NCBI GenBank assembly: GCA_029260215.1
Contig: JAJDDQ010000031.1
Span: 214,854-278,853, forward strand
Origin: Phycisphaerae bacterium
Lineage (GTDB): Bacteria > Planctomycetota > Phycisphaerae > UBA1845
DNA length: 64,000 nucleotides
Reading direction: 5' to 3'
Below, piece by piece: positions 18,946-26,886 of the stretch; the stretch's first letter is position 1, and every line of letters begins with the position of its first letter. A program made the position numbers and the translations under genes. Under the pieces are notes generated by a model. That model made no database searches. It saw nothing but the letters and a program-made list of their open reading frames with translations, and was not told the DNA's origin.

Positions 18946-20553
18946 CTAACCCTGCTGAACGTCACCGCCGCCGTCTTCCACAGTTGTCGGCGTCACCTCG
19001 TGAACCGGCCCCTCGACAACACCCGTCTCATTTCCATCGGACGCCGCCACGTCCGCAACCGTCTCACCATCAGAAACCACCTCCGGCTCACCATCGGCCA
19101 CCGCCTCGGCTTCGCAGGACACGGGCACATCGGCAGCAGCACCGTCTTGTTGTTCGACGGCCTCACCTTCGGGGACAGCCTCCAGCTCACCTTCGGAAGC
19201 CGCTTCGGTTTCAGCGGGCACGGGCACTTCCGTGACGGCTTCCTCCTGTGCAACAGCCTCAGTCTCACCTTCGGAAGTCGTCTCCGTAGCGGTATCGCCA
19301 GCCGTCTCAGCCTCAGCCTCCGACGAACCGTCGCCATCCGCGTCATCCGCAACGATGCCGGCGGCTTCAGCCGCTGCACGCTCCGCTTTGGCCTTCTCTT
19401 CCTCCTCGATCAGCCGCGTGCAGACTTCCTCGGCTGTCTCCACGATGCGGTTCGCAAGCTCTTCCTCAAGCTCAAGCTCCTTAACCAGCGGCTCGGTTCC
19501 GACTTCCTTGATGTCGAGCAAATTGATAATGCCCAAAGCCAGAATCTTATCCAACAAAACGTCGTCCACACCGTCGATGCTGCGCAACGCAGTGTGAAGA
19601 TCGTCAAGACCCTTGTTGTATTCAGCCGGAGTCAGAATATCGATGTCCCAACCAGTCAGCCGGGCGGCCAAGCGGACGTTCTGCCCGCGTTTCCCGATGG
19701 CCAGCGACAACTGATCCTCCGAGACAACCACGGTGGCCCGACCCAGCTCGAAACACAATGCCACTTCCTGAATCTCAGCCGGCTTGAGCGCGTTGCCGAT
19801 CAGAATCTGGGACGACTCGTTCCAACGCACAATGTCGATTTTCTCACCGCCAAGCTCGTCAACGATGTTGCGAATGCGACTGCCCCGAACGCCGACGCAA
19901 GCGCCGACCGCGTCCACCTTCATATCGATGCTGGCCACCGCAACCTTGGTCCGATAGCCGGCTTCACGCGCCAACGCGCGCATTTCAATTACCTTTTCCG
20001 CCACCTCGGGCACTTCCAGTTCGAACAATCGACGGATGTAGTCCGGATGCGACCGCGTCAGCACGATGCGCACTTGGTACGGGGCTTCACGCACGTCGAG
20101 AATCATCGCCCGGATTCGCTCGCCCACATGGTGCGATTCGCCCGGAATCTGCTCGCTTCGAGGCAGAAAACCCTCGCCGCGACCGATGTTCACGATCAGC
20201 AGATTGCCCTCCACCCGCGAGACGGTGCCCGTGACAATCGTACCCACACGCTGCGAAAATTCGTCAAAAATGCTGCCGCGCTCCGCTTCGCGAATACGCT
20301 GGATTATCACTTGCTTGGCTGTCTGCGCTGCGATGCGACCAAGCTGCTTCATCTCGATCTGTTCACCGTTCGCAACGGCGGATATTTCGCCCGTCATGCG
20401 GTCGATGCGCACCTCAACGTCCTCGGTCTCCCCGAACGCTTTGCGCGCCGCCGACGCCATCGCACTCTCGATGTCTTCGTAAACGAGATCCTTCTCGATA
20501 TTCTTGTCACGACTGATCGAGTCAATCAGTCGAATCAGGTCGGCGTTGCCCAT
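18946..20553 (-). CDS. nusA: Transcription termination/antitermination factor NusA, with long acidic tail
   Basis: The ATG at 20553 gives MGNADLIRLIDSISRDKNI, the usual NusA start, and has GGAAGG ten bases upstream; the ORF track start at 20661 is too early. Domains: N-terminal RNA polymerase-binding domain (1-125), S1 domain (about 130-200; GTVSRVEGNLLIVNIGRGEG), two KH domains (about 205-345; GACVGVRGSRIRNIVDELGG, LSLAIGKRGQNVRLAARLTG), a helix-hairpin-like segment (about 360-425) and then about 110 residues of Glu/Ala/Val/Asp-rich low complexity. The tail is not part of the core fold. It heads the infB operon; a rimP gene, usual before nusA, is not here, its place being taken by an ABC ATPase gene 209 bases away. 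Confidence 0.95.
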   Translation of the reverse strand: MGNADLIRLIDSISRDKNIEKDLVYEDIESAMASAARKAFGETEDVEVRIDRMTGEISAVANGEQIEMKQLGRIAAQTAKQVIIQRIREAERGSIFDEFSQRVGTIVTGTVSRVEGNLLIVNIGRGEGFLPRSEQIPGESHHVGERIRAMILDVREAPYQVRIVLTRSHPDYIRRLFELEVPEVAEKVIEMRALAREAGYRTKVAVASIDMKVDAVGACVGVRGSRIRNIVDELGGEKIDIVRWNESSQILIGNALKPAEIQEVALCFELGRATVVVSEDQLSLAIGKRGQNVRLAARLTGWDIDILTPAEYNKGLDDLHTALRSIDGVDDVLLDKILALGIINLLDIKEVGTEPLVKELELEEELANRIVETAEEVCTRLIEEEEKAKAERAAAEAAGIVADDADGDGSSEAEAETAGDTATETTSEGETEAVAQEEAVTEVPVPAETEAASEGELEAVPEGEAVEQQDGAAADVPVSCEAEAVADGEPEVVSDGETVADVAASDGNETGVVEGPVHEVTPTTVEDGGGDVQQG

Positions 20554-20762
20554 GTACGTTCGATCCTTCCAACCTTTGAGGCGTCCTTGTGGGCGCTCAC
20601 GTCTCGATGCAAACCATCGAAACTCCAAAAAAAAACGCGGGCGCACACGGGCATCCCACATTCTCTACAACGCAAAGCCGATATGTCCGATCGAACGCGG
20701 TATCAGTTCATGACACCACTCCGACCGGCTGACACCGGCGGTGAAGCCCAACAATGCCCGAT
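20554..20762. promoter_or_regulatory. Leader between ABC ATPase and nusA, likely operon promoter region
   Basis: 209 non-coding bases upstream of nusA on the minus strand. It contains an A-tract (CTCCAAAAAAAAACGCGGGC at 20624-20643 on the plus strand). I could not assign clear promoter boxes. Placement alone suggests the nusA operon promoter. Confidence 0.3.
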
Positions 20763-21908
20763 TCAGGCTTCACAACGCTCGACTCCCTGAGTGAGCACAA
20801 TCCGTCCAAACGGGCCTGGCTCGAACCAGAATGCCCGTCGTACATCCACCAATACCGCTACGCGCTCGCCGACCGCCGGTGACTCACGATCGAGACACCG
20901 CGTCGCCAGCGTGAAACCACCGGGCGTTCGTAAGAAAACAGTCCGTTGCAAACCCGACGACTCCGTCAAACAAACATCGGCTGCGAAGCGCTCGCCGCCG
21001 CTTATTCCATCACACGCGGATCGAATCCCGATGGCGTCCTCACGCACACCCAGAACAACCCGACCTTCTGCCAAACCCCTCAGCCCCGAAGCGACTTCCC
21101 GATCCAGAACAAGGCGGCTCTCGCCGAAAACGAAGCGAACCTCGCCATCCTCCGCGATCAAATCCCCCTCAAGGAAGCTCATCGGCGGAGACCCAACGAA
21201 GCCAGCCACAAAACGGTTGGCCGGCGACGAATACAACACACGCGGTGTCGCAACCTGCTGCAAGACACCGCCAGCCAACACAGCCACCCGGTCCGCCATC
21301 GCCAGCGCTTCCTGCTGATCGTGCGTGACGTAAATCCCGGTCAGACCGATCCTGCGTTGAATCTGCTTCAACTCGCGACGCAGACTCGTTCGCATCGGCG
21401 CGTCCAGACTCGCCAGAGGCTCGTCGAAAAGACACACCCGAGGGTTGCGAACGACAGCCCGGCCGACGGCCACACGCTGGCGCTCCCCGCCGGACAGCGC
21501 TCCCGGCTTACGCCGCAGCAACGCGCGAATCCCCAGCAAATCGGCGGCCTCCTCGACACGCCGTCGAATGTCACTTCGCGGAGTTCCCCGCATCCGAAGA
21601 CCGAACGCGAGATTGTCGAAGGTGCTCAGGTGCGGATACAACGCAAAATCCTGAAACACCATCGCAACGTCGCGATCCTTCGGGGCGACGTCGTTCACCA
21701 GCCGACCGGCTATTTCGATCAGCCCATCCGACGGATGCTCCAAACCCGCAATCAAACGGAGAGTTGTGGTCTTTCCGCAACCGGAAGGCCCCAGCAACAC
21801 CATCCACTCACCGTCGGCCACCTCAAGAGAGAGACCGTCCAGCGCAACGACGCTTTCGCGACGCCCACCGTAGACCTTCGTGACGTTCTTGAGGGCCACC
21901 AGGGCCAT
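20763..21908 (-). CDS. MalK/UgpC-type ABC transporter ATP-binding protein (orphan)
   Basis: 381 residues. Walker A GPSGCGKTT, Q-loop MVFQDFALYPHL, signature LSGGERQRVAVGRA, Walker B CLFDEP, H-loop THDQQEALAMADR. After the ATPase (about 1-235) there is an OB-fold-like C-terminal domain (about 236-381), as in MalK, PotA and other importer ATPases. ATG at 21908 preceded by AAGGAG; a GTG four codons earlier is possible. No permease or substrate-binding gene is adjacent, so it must pair with components elsewhere, as multitasking MsmX-like ATPases do. The substrate is unknown; sugar or polyamine/iron would be family-consistent. Confidence 0.9.
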   Translation of the reverse strand: MALVALKNVTKVYGGRRESVVALDGLSLEVADGEWMVLLGPSGCGKTTTLRLIAGLEHPSDGLIEIAGRLVNDVAPKDRDVAMVFQDFALYPHLSTFDNLAFGLRMRGTPRSDIRRRVEEAADLLGIRALLRRKPGALSGGERQRVAVGRAVVRNPRVCLFDEPLASLDAPMRTSLRRELKQIQRRIGLTGIYVTHDQQEALAMADRVAVLAGGVLQQVATPRVLYSSPANRFVAGFVGSPPMSFLEGDLIAEDGEVRFVFGESRLVLDREVASGLRGLAEGRVVLGVREDAIGIRSACDGISGGERFAADVCLTESSGLQRTVFLRTPGGFTLATRCLDRESPAVGERVAVLVDVRRAFWFEPGPFGRIVLTQGVERCEA

Positions 21909-22100
21909 CGCGGCGCACACTCCTTATGCTCAGCCGCACGAAATGATGCGCCGCCGTTTGTACTCGCGCGAATCGGATTATACCGATCCGTCCGATGCTG
22001 TCAATTTTCAGCAAACTATCTGATTAAACCAAGACTTTAACTCTGGCGGATTTCACAGGCCGCTTGCCACGCCCCGCACCTGCCGGTCGAATGGACACCC

Positions 22101-23444
22101 ATGATGCGCAAAAACCGCAAAAAGTGCTGGCCCGCCCTGATGCTCGCAGCGAGCACGACCCTGTTCGCACAACCGCCCAAGCCGGCGGAACCCGAGGAGG
22201 CAAATGCCCTGGTTGAATCGGTGGCAGCCTACCTGACCGAATCCGACCCGGCGCGAAGCCGCGAACTGTTGGCCAAGGTTCTGGGCGATTCGGCCGGATC
22301 GGTGGATCGCGTACACCGGGCACTCTGCGCAGTTCGGGCAAACCTTCCCGGAAGTGAGGCCAACATCCTCACGATCCAAAACCCAGGCGGAAATCAGCAG
22401 GAAATCCGCATCGAAAGACCGGCGGACTACGATTCCGCCACAGCCTGCCCGCTGGTTATCGTTCTGGCTGACGGCAACCTGCCGAAGTCCATGCGCGAGC
22501 AACTGGCCAACCTGAACACTACGCACATTGTCGCGCGGATCGGGGACTACTCCGATCTTTCCTTCAACGCGGACGCCCAATCATGGAATCAGCCGGCCCG
22601 CTGGCTGGCTGCTTTGCGACGCGAGCTAAACATAGATCGCAACCGTATTTACGTCGTCGGCTGGTCTCGCGGTGCGGACGCGGCGCTGCTGTGGGCGATC
22701 ATGCAGCCGGACCTGTTCGCCGGGGTGGTGGCTGTCGAGGGTATGCTGGATACACCCTATGCCCGCCAGATGGCCCAGCTTCTGCTTCCCAATCTGGCCC
22801 ATACCAAACTGCATCTGAACTGGACGCAACCTGAGTGGCCTACAGCAGTTACGTCGATTGATCGGACGATGCGGGTCGCACTTTCGAATACGGTTATGGC
22901 TGAAGTGGCTGACGCCCGGAGTCTGCCGGCGCATCATAACATTCGTCGTCCGGGGGAGTTGGTGTCAGCCGATTCGTGGGAATACATGTTTTCCGAAGTT
23001 CGGGCGTCCGACGTCAGCGGGTTCGTGCATCGATTTCGCTTCCCGACGCAGGGACACGCATGGTTCGCGCATACGCGGGAATTTGAAAAAGCCTGTTGGA
23101 CGGGGGATCGGATTCACATCGCACCGCGCGCCGCCGTCGATACAGACGCAGCCGTCAGGAAAGTGCTGGACGGGAAGCTGGCGCGCATTGAGGCTGACCG
23201 GAGGGGTTCGGAGTGGTCCCTGTCGTTTTCGCACGCCTCCGCCATCGATCTGTGTCTGAGGCTGGAAGAGGTTCGGGCGCACCCGGCCATTCAAATCGTG
23301 TTTGAAGGCAAGCGGCGATTTTCGGGCGATATCAAGCCCGACATCCGCACCATGCTGGAGTCCGCCAAGGCGAGTTGGGAACTTGATAACCCGATCGCCC
23401 TCCGTCTGCGCGTAGGCCCGCGCGGCCGCGTCTTGCCTTACTGA
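22101..23444 (+). CDS. Secreted alpha/beta hydrolase (esterase/depolymerase-like)
   Basis: 447 residues. A signal peptide (1-23; MLAASTTLFAQ) is followed by a short helical region and an esterase-like core: RIERPADYDSATACPLVIVLADGN, then VVGWSRGADAAL with the G-x-S-x-G nucleophile elbow (Ser in WSRG). A later FPTQGHAWF segment likely holds the catalytic His (residue about 318). The C-terminal 120 residues include LDGKLARIEADRRGSEWSLSF and a beta-rich end, probably an accessory domain. The fold resembles feruloyl esterase/PHB depolymerase-like peptidase S9 relatives; the substrate cannot be set. It is divergent from the ABC ATPase gene. Confidence 0.8.
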   Translation: MMRKNRKKCWPALMLAASTTLFAQPPKPAEPEEANALVESVAAYLTESDPARSRELLAKVLGDSAGSVDRVHRALCAVRANLPGSEANILTIQNPGGNQQEIRIERPADYDSATACPLVIVLADGNLPKSMREQLANLNTTHIVARIGDYSDLSFNADAQSWNQPARWLAALRRELNIDRNRIYVVGWSRGADAALLWAIMQPDLFAGVVAVEGMLDTPYARQMAQLLLPNLAHTKLHLNWTQPEWPTAVTSIDRTMRVALSNTVMAEVADARSLPAHHNIRRPGELVSADSWEYMFSEVRASDVSGFVHRFRFPTQGHAWFAHTREFEKACWTGDRIHIAPRAAVDTDAAVRKVLDGKLARIEADRRGSEWSLSFSHASAIDLCLRLEEVRAHPAIQIVFEGKRRFSGDIKPDIRTMLESAKASWELDNPIALRLRVGPRGRVLPY

Positions 23445-23615
23445 TTCACCACGACAGGGGCTACCGGCCCTCGGCGATGGTTTTCGGTTTTGCGTTCGTA
23501 TCGTCGCCGGATCATAACCCGTCTCCCCGAAAACGACACCCGACCCCTTAAAGGCTCTCGCAACCGAGTTTGACGAATTCGTGTCACGATCCATAATCCC
23601 GTCGGAGGTGCCATA

Positions 23616-24143
23616 ATGTCACGTTGGGCTTGGGGTGAGCGACTTTTCAATTTCGATTTCCCGCCGGAAAAGTTTCCAGACTTGCTGGAACGACTGCGCA
23701 GCACGCCCGCACGACTGGAAGACCGACTGGCGGACGTCCACCACGATATACTGACCTATCGCGACGGTCGCGGTTGGTCGATTCTCGAAAACGTTGGCCA
23801 CCTTATCGATCTCGGATACCTGCCAGCTATGCGTCTCGAACAGATTTTGGCTGGCGAGACTGTCCTTGTCGCCGCCGACATGAGCAACCGCAAGACTCAA
23901 GAGGCAAACCACAACGATTGCAACAAGTCGGAATTGCTGGCAGAGTTTCGGAGCGATCGCAAGAAACTCGTCGAGCGTCTGGAATCGCTCGACGAGACCG
24001 ATTGGGCCAAGTCCGCCCTCCACCCGCGTCTCAACCAGCCCATGCGCGTCGTGGACATCGTTTACTTTGACAGCGAACACGACGACTATCACTTGGCCCG
24101 CATCGGCGCGTTGCTGACCTCGTTCGTTGGCAATAAGGCATGA
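23616..24143 (+). CDS. DinB-like four-helix protein
   Basis: 175 residues. The ATG follows CGGAGGTGCCATA. GWSILENVGHLIDLGYLPAMRLEQIL and SEHDDYHLARIGALL match the DinB/YfiT superfamily, with His residues at three helix positions (HLIDL and HDDYH) able to bind a metal. Family members include thiol transferases such as bacillithiol transferase, though many have unknown roles. It is followed at 59 bases by a nitroreductase gene on the same strand, suggesting a shared detoxification theme, which is inference. Confidence 0.78.
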   Translation: MSRWAWGERLFNFDFPPEKFPDLLERLRSTPARLEDRLADVHHDILTYRDGRGWSILENVGHLIDLGYLPAMRLEQILAGETVLVAADMSNRKTQEANHNDCNKSELLAEFRSDRKKLVERLESLDETDWAKSALHPRLNQPMRVVDIVYFDSEHDDYHLARIGALLTSFVGNKA

Positions 24144-24202
24144 ACCGAACCGAGACTCTGCGACATCAGTGCAGACTCCAATCAAACGAGTGAGTACAGA
24201 CC

Positions 24203-24808
24203 ATGAGCAAGCACGCCAAGCCGGACCACCCGATTCAAGAATCCCTCGCTTCCCGCTGGAGCCCCTATGGATTCGACGGAAAGACTGTCTCGGGCTCCGA
24301 CCTGTGTTCACTATTTGAGGCGGCGCGATGGGCAGCCTCAGCTTTCAACGAGCAACCGTGGAGCTTCATCGCCGCAACGCGAGACGACACAGATGCCTTT
24401 GATCGCCTCTTGAGCTGTCTTGTCGAACCCAATCAAGCCTGGGCTCGAAACGCGGGTGCGCTCGCGATCTCGGTGGTGAGCAGGACTTTTTCTCGAAACG
24501 GCAAGCCCAACTCAGTCGCGCTGCACGACATTGGCTTGGCGGTTGGAAACTTGACGTTCGAAGCAACGGCCCGCGGGTTGCACGTACATCAGATGGCTGG
24601 CATCCTGCCGGACCGTGTGCGGGAGTTGTACGCGGTTCCGGAGGGTCACGACCCTGTCACCGGAATCGCCGTCGGCTACGCAGCCGATCCCGCCGGCCTC
24701 TCCGGTGACCTGCGCCAGCGCGACGAAGCTACCCGTGAACGCAAGTCGTTAAGGGAGTTTGTGTTCGGTGAGAAATGGGGCAACTCTTCACCGCATGTGG
24801 CATCTTGA
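24203..24808 (+). CDS. Nitroreductase family flavoprotein
   Basis: 201 residues, normal length. SRWSPYGFDGKTVSGSDLCSLFEAARWAASAFNEQPWSFI is the FMN-binding N-terminal motif (R-S-x-R-F-like start and A-A-x-x-x-N-x-Q-P-W). LALHDIGLAVGNLTFEATARGLHVHQMAG is typical for the mid region. Likely an NAD(P)H-dependent reductase of nitro or quinone compounds. The final residues (KWGNSSPHVAS) end 22 bases before a block of DNA duplicated from the neighbouring prepilin-like gene, so the 3' end may have been remodelled by that rearrangement. Confidence 0.88.
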   Translation: MSKHAKPDHPIQESLASRWSPYGFDGKTVSGSDLCSLFEAARWAASAFNEQPWSFIAATRDDTDAFDRLLSCLVEPNQAWARNAGALAISVVSRTFSRNGKPNSVALHDIGLAVGNLTFEATARGLHVHQMAGILPDRVRELYAVPEGHDPVTGIAVGYAADPAGLSGDLRQRDEATRERKSLREFVFGEKWGNSSPHVAS

Positions 24809-24830
24809 CGATACCTGGCGCATTCTGCTC

Positions 24831-25036
24831 GTGCGCGAATTCCGGCGTGGTCGTGGACCCGATCGGGTAACCCCCGCAAACGTACGTTCCAAAAACCAAA
24901 CGCGACCGTCGCACAACACGCGGCGGTCGCTCTTCGTTTCGCAATTCGACTGCACACCGACGCGTCGTCGTAGCGAATCACGTTTTTTGCATCCCATGTC
25001 ACCCCCGCCCGCTTAGCCGTGTCGCGTGCGACACGA
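24831..25036 (+). pseudogene. Relic: 3' end plus terminator of a second prepilin-like gene
   Basis: This block aligns, with only about one base of net length change, to 26346-26552. It includes the last codons of the prepilin-like protein in the same reading frame (SCANSGVVVDPIG and stop here, SCADSGVVVDPIG and stop there), the GCGACCG/CGGTCGC hairpin, and the distal GTGTCGCGTGCGACAC palindrome. No start, pilin helix or body remains here. The simplest reading is that a tandem prepilin gene was lost, leaving its tail. Confidence 0.75.
24902..24940 (+). terminator. Hairpin terminator (relic copy)
   Basis: GCGACCG (24902-24908) pairs with CGGTCGC (24924-24930), followed by TCTTCGTTTC. It is the counterpart of 26417-26453. 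It may now terminate the nitroreductase transcript. Confidence 0.5.
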
Positions 25037-25323
25037 CGCCGATTGCCTGATGGCATCACCCCTATCGCCCAACCACAACCATGAGAGCGTGGCGAGCGCG
25101 AAACGATGAAATCACGCCCGCCCGGGCAATTGCCAATTGCGCCCACGCTGCAATCCACTCAATTGATAGATTTTGAGCGAACAAATTTGCCGGTTCCTCC
25201 TAACTTTTGCCGTATGGGCTCATAGAATCCCAATGGTTCATAAGTATGTTCTCACGCCCAAAGGCCAACGGTACCGGCGGGCGCGATATATTTTTTTCAT
25301 ACCGTCGTAATTGGAGAATTCTC
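25037..25323. other. Upstream region of the prepilin-like gene, no gene seen
   Basis: Relatively AT-rich around 25155-25325. An in-frame ATG at 25207 precedes the prepilin gene but has no signal for translation; the ATG at 25324 has GGAG upstream. Promoter boxes could not be assigned. Confidence 0.4.
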
Positions 25324-26385
25324 ATGTCATCATTTGCACCGGACATAAGGGAACGTCGACAGCCGGCGAAAGCGTTTACGCTTATCGAACTGCTCGTTGT
25401 CGTTGCAATCATCGCACTGTTGGTCAGCATCCTGCTGCCCTCACTCAAACGGGCACGTGCCCAGGCGAAAATGGTCGCTTCGATGGCCAACGTGCGCGGC
25501 ATCGCGCTGGCGTCGAATACGTTCGCCGCAGAAGACAGGAATGACCTGTCGATCCCGGCCCACCACCTGATGGGCCTGATCCCCGGCGCCGTCGGGGAAT
25601 ACGAGTACGGCGGCAAGTCGGGCATCGGTGAGCCGCTTTCGGGTAACGACGTCACGTCCTCCAAGTGGGGCACACAGGAAGGCAGAGGCCCCGCAACGCG
25701 AGGCCTGAACGAGATTGTCTATAAGGGCGGCTTTCAGGACTACCGGTTCAACGCAGGCCCGGAAAACGAAAACTGGCTGAACGATACCAAGCTTGACCTT
25801 GGCATCTTCCGCGCACCTTCCGACACCGGCTACGCAGGCCACCACTACTCCGCGTGGCGCAACTCCGGCCTGACCTCGTACGATCATTACGGGAACAGTT
25901 ATTCCGCAAGCACGGCGTGGATCGGGGTCACCGGCGGAGACTGCCGGCTGCGCAGCAACTCGTCATTCCTGAAGCCGATCACACGCGTGCCGAACCCGGC
26001 CAACACGATCTACTTCATCGAGAATTGCGGGCGATTCGCGTGGCGAAAATCCTATGGTGCAGATGGTTGCCAGTCGCTGAGCGGCGGGGCAACCGGGTCC
26101 GATGTCGAGTCGATCGTCAAAGGCTGGCACGGTAGGCCTTGGGAGTTCGCGACAGCCTTTGTGGACGGGCACGCGGCCATAACCCACATCGAGGGGCACA
26201 CGATCCCGCAGCCCAGGTTGTCGAGCTACCCCGCCCGCGCGGACGGTTCACCGGGCACCTACGACAACTATCACTGCGTCATCATCCGCGGCAAGGGTTG
26301 GCAGTTGGACACACTGCCCGCCCCGCCGGTTCAAACGAACATTTCGTGTGCGGATTCCGGCGTGGTCGTGGACCCGATCGGGTAA
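25324..26385 (+). CDS. Prepilin-like protein with N-terminal methylation motif and FVDGHA tail motif
   Basis: 353 residues from ATG 25324 (GGAG upstream). A charged leader is followed by KAFTLIELLVVVAIIALLVSILLPSLKRARAQAK, the type IV pilin/pseudopilin signal and helix; cleavage by a prepilin peptidase is expected just before the Phe. Residues about 60-330 form the large planctomycete-type pilin-like head; ATAFVDGHAAITHIEG near the end is the late DG-containing motif typical of these proteins. Such proteins occur in large numbers in planctomycete genomes, with unclear roles (pseudopili, surface fibres). Its 3' end exists a second time upstream (24831-25036). The C-terminal GVVVDPIG is conserved in both. 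Confidence 0.88.
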   Translation: MSSFAPDIRERRQPAKAFTLIELLVVVAIIALLVSILLPSLKRARAQAKMVASMANVRGIALASNTFAAEDRNDLSIPAHHLMGLIPGAVGEYEYGGKSGIGEPLSGNDVTSSKWGTQEGRGPATRGLNEIVYKGGFQDYRFNAGPENENWLNDTKLDLGIFRAPSDTGYAGHHYSAWRNSGLTSYDHYGNSYSASTAWIGVTGGDCRLRSNSSFLKPITRVPNPANTIYFIENCGRFAWRKSYGADGCQSLSGGATGSDVESIVKGWHGRPWEFATAFVDGHAAITHIEGHTIPQPRLSSYPARADGSPGTYDNYHCVIIRGKGWQLDTLPAPPVQTNISCADSGVVVDPIG

Positions 26386-26416
26386 CATCCGCAAACGTAT
26401 GTTCCAAAAACCAAAA

Positions 26417-26453
26417 GCGACCGTCGCACAACACGCGGCGGTCGCCCTTCATT
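26417..26453 (+). terminator. Hairpin terminator of the prepilin-like gene
   Basis: GCGACCG (26417-26423) pairs with CGGTCGC (26439-26445), followed by CCTTCATTT, 31 bases after the stop codon. It is conserved in the relic copy at 24902. Confidence 0.55.
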
Positions 26454-26553
26454 TCAAAATCCAACCGCATACCAAAGCGCCGAAGTAGCGAATAGCTATT
26501 TTCGCATCCAAGGTCACCCCCAACCCGCTTAGCCGTGTCGCGTGCGACACGAT

Positions 26554-26775
26554 CCAAGACAACACACAACGCCACAAACAAGAAGAGGATTCAGTAAACA
26601 CAAAACGAGCCGCGGACTTCAGTCCGCGCGGACGCCCCGGTGCGCACAGGCGCATCGCAGCAGTCGAGACACAGCACAACGACTGAAACCACGCTGGTAT
26701 CCTGCTTCATAAGTTTCGCGACTGTCTGCGCCAAAGGTTATTCCACGAGGGAACATCCGCGCGAGCTGAAGCGCG
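26554..26775. repeat. Intergenic repeat-rich region with two ACTGAAGT-type palindromes
   Basis: Contains CGAGCCGCGGACTTCAGTCC... (26606-26634), the inverted form of the repeat at 42205, and a degenerate ATCCGCGCGAGCTGAAGCGCG form at 26755-26775 that runs into MITE-like copy 4. No coding region is convincing. Confidence 0.5.
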
Positions 26776-26886
26776 TACCGCACCTCTCCACAGGTGGGGG
26801 AGCCGAATAGCTCCTCGGATTTGACGTCCCCACGGCTAAAGCCGTGGGGCACCCAATCCGTCAATCGGGTTGTGACAAAGTGCTAG
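26776..26886. mobile_element. MITE-like element, copy 4 (left-truncated)
   Basis: CACCTCTCCACAGGTGGGG and CCCCACGGCTAAAGCCGTGGGG hairpins are followed by a perfect right end GTGACAAAGTGCTAG (26872-26886). Read on the minus strand, this end is CTAGCACTTTGTCAC and its TAG is the stop codon of gltA. The left terminal repeat is missing. Confidence 0.6.

Noticed and set aside
18454-20790. 778-residue plus-strand ORF
   Set aside because: Antisense shadow of nusA and the infB start, both of which have clear family motifs; long only because of high GC.
20946-22040. 364-residue plus-strand ORF
   Set aside because: Antisense of the MalK-type ATPase gene.
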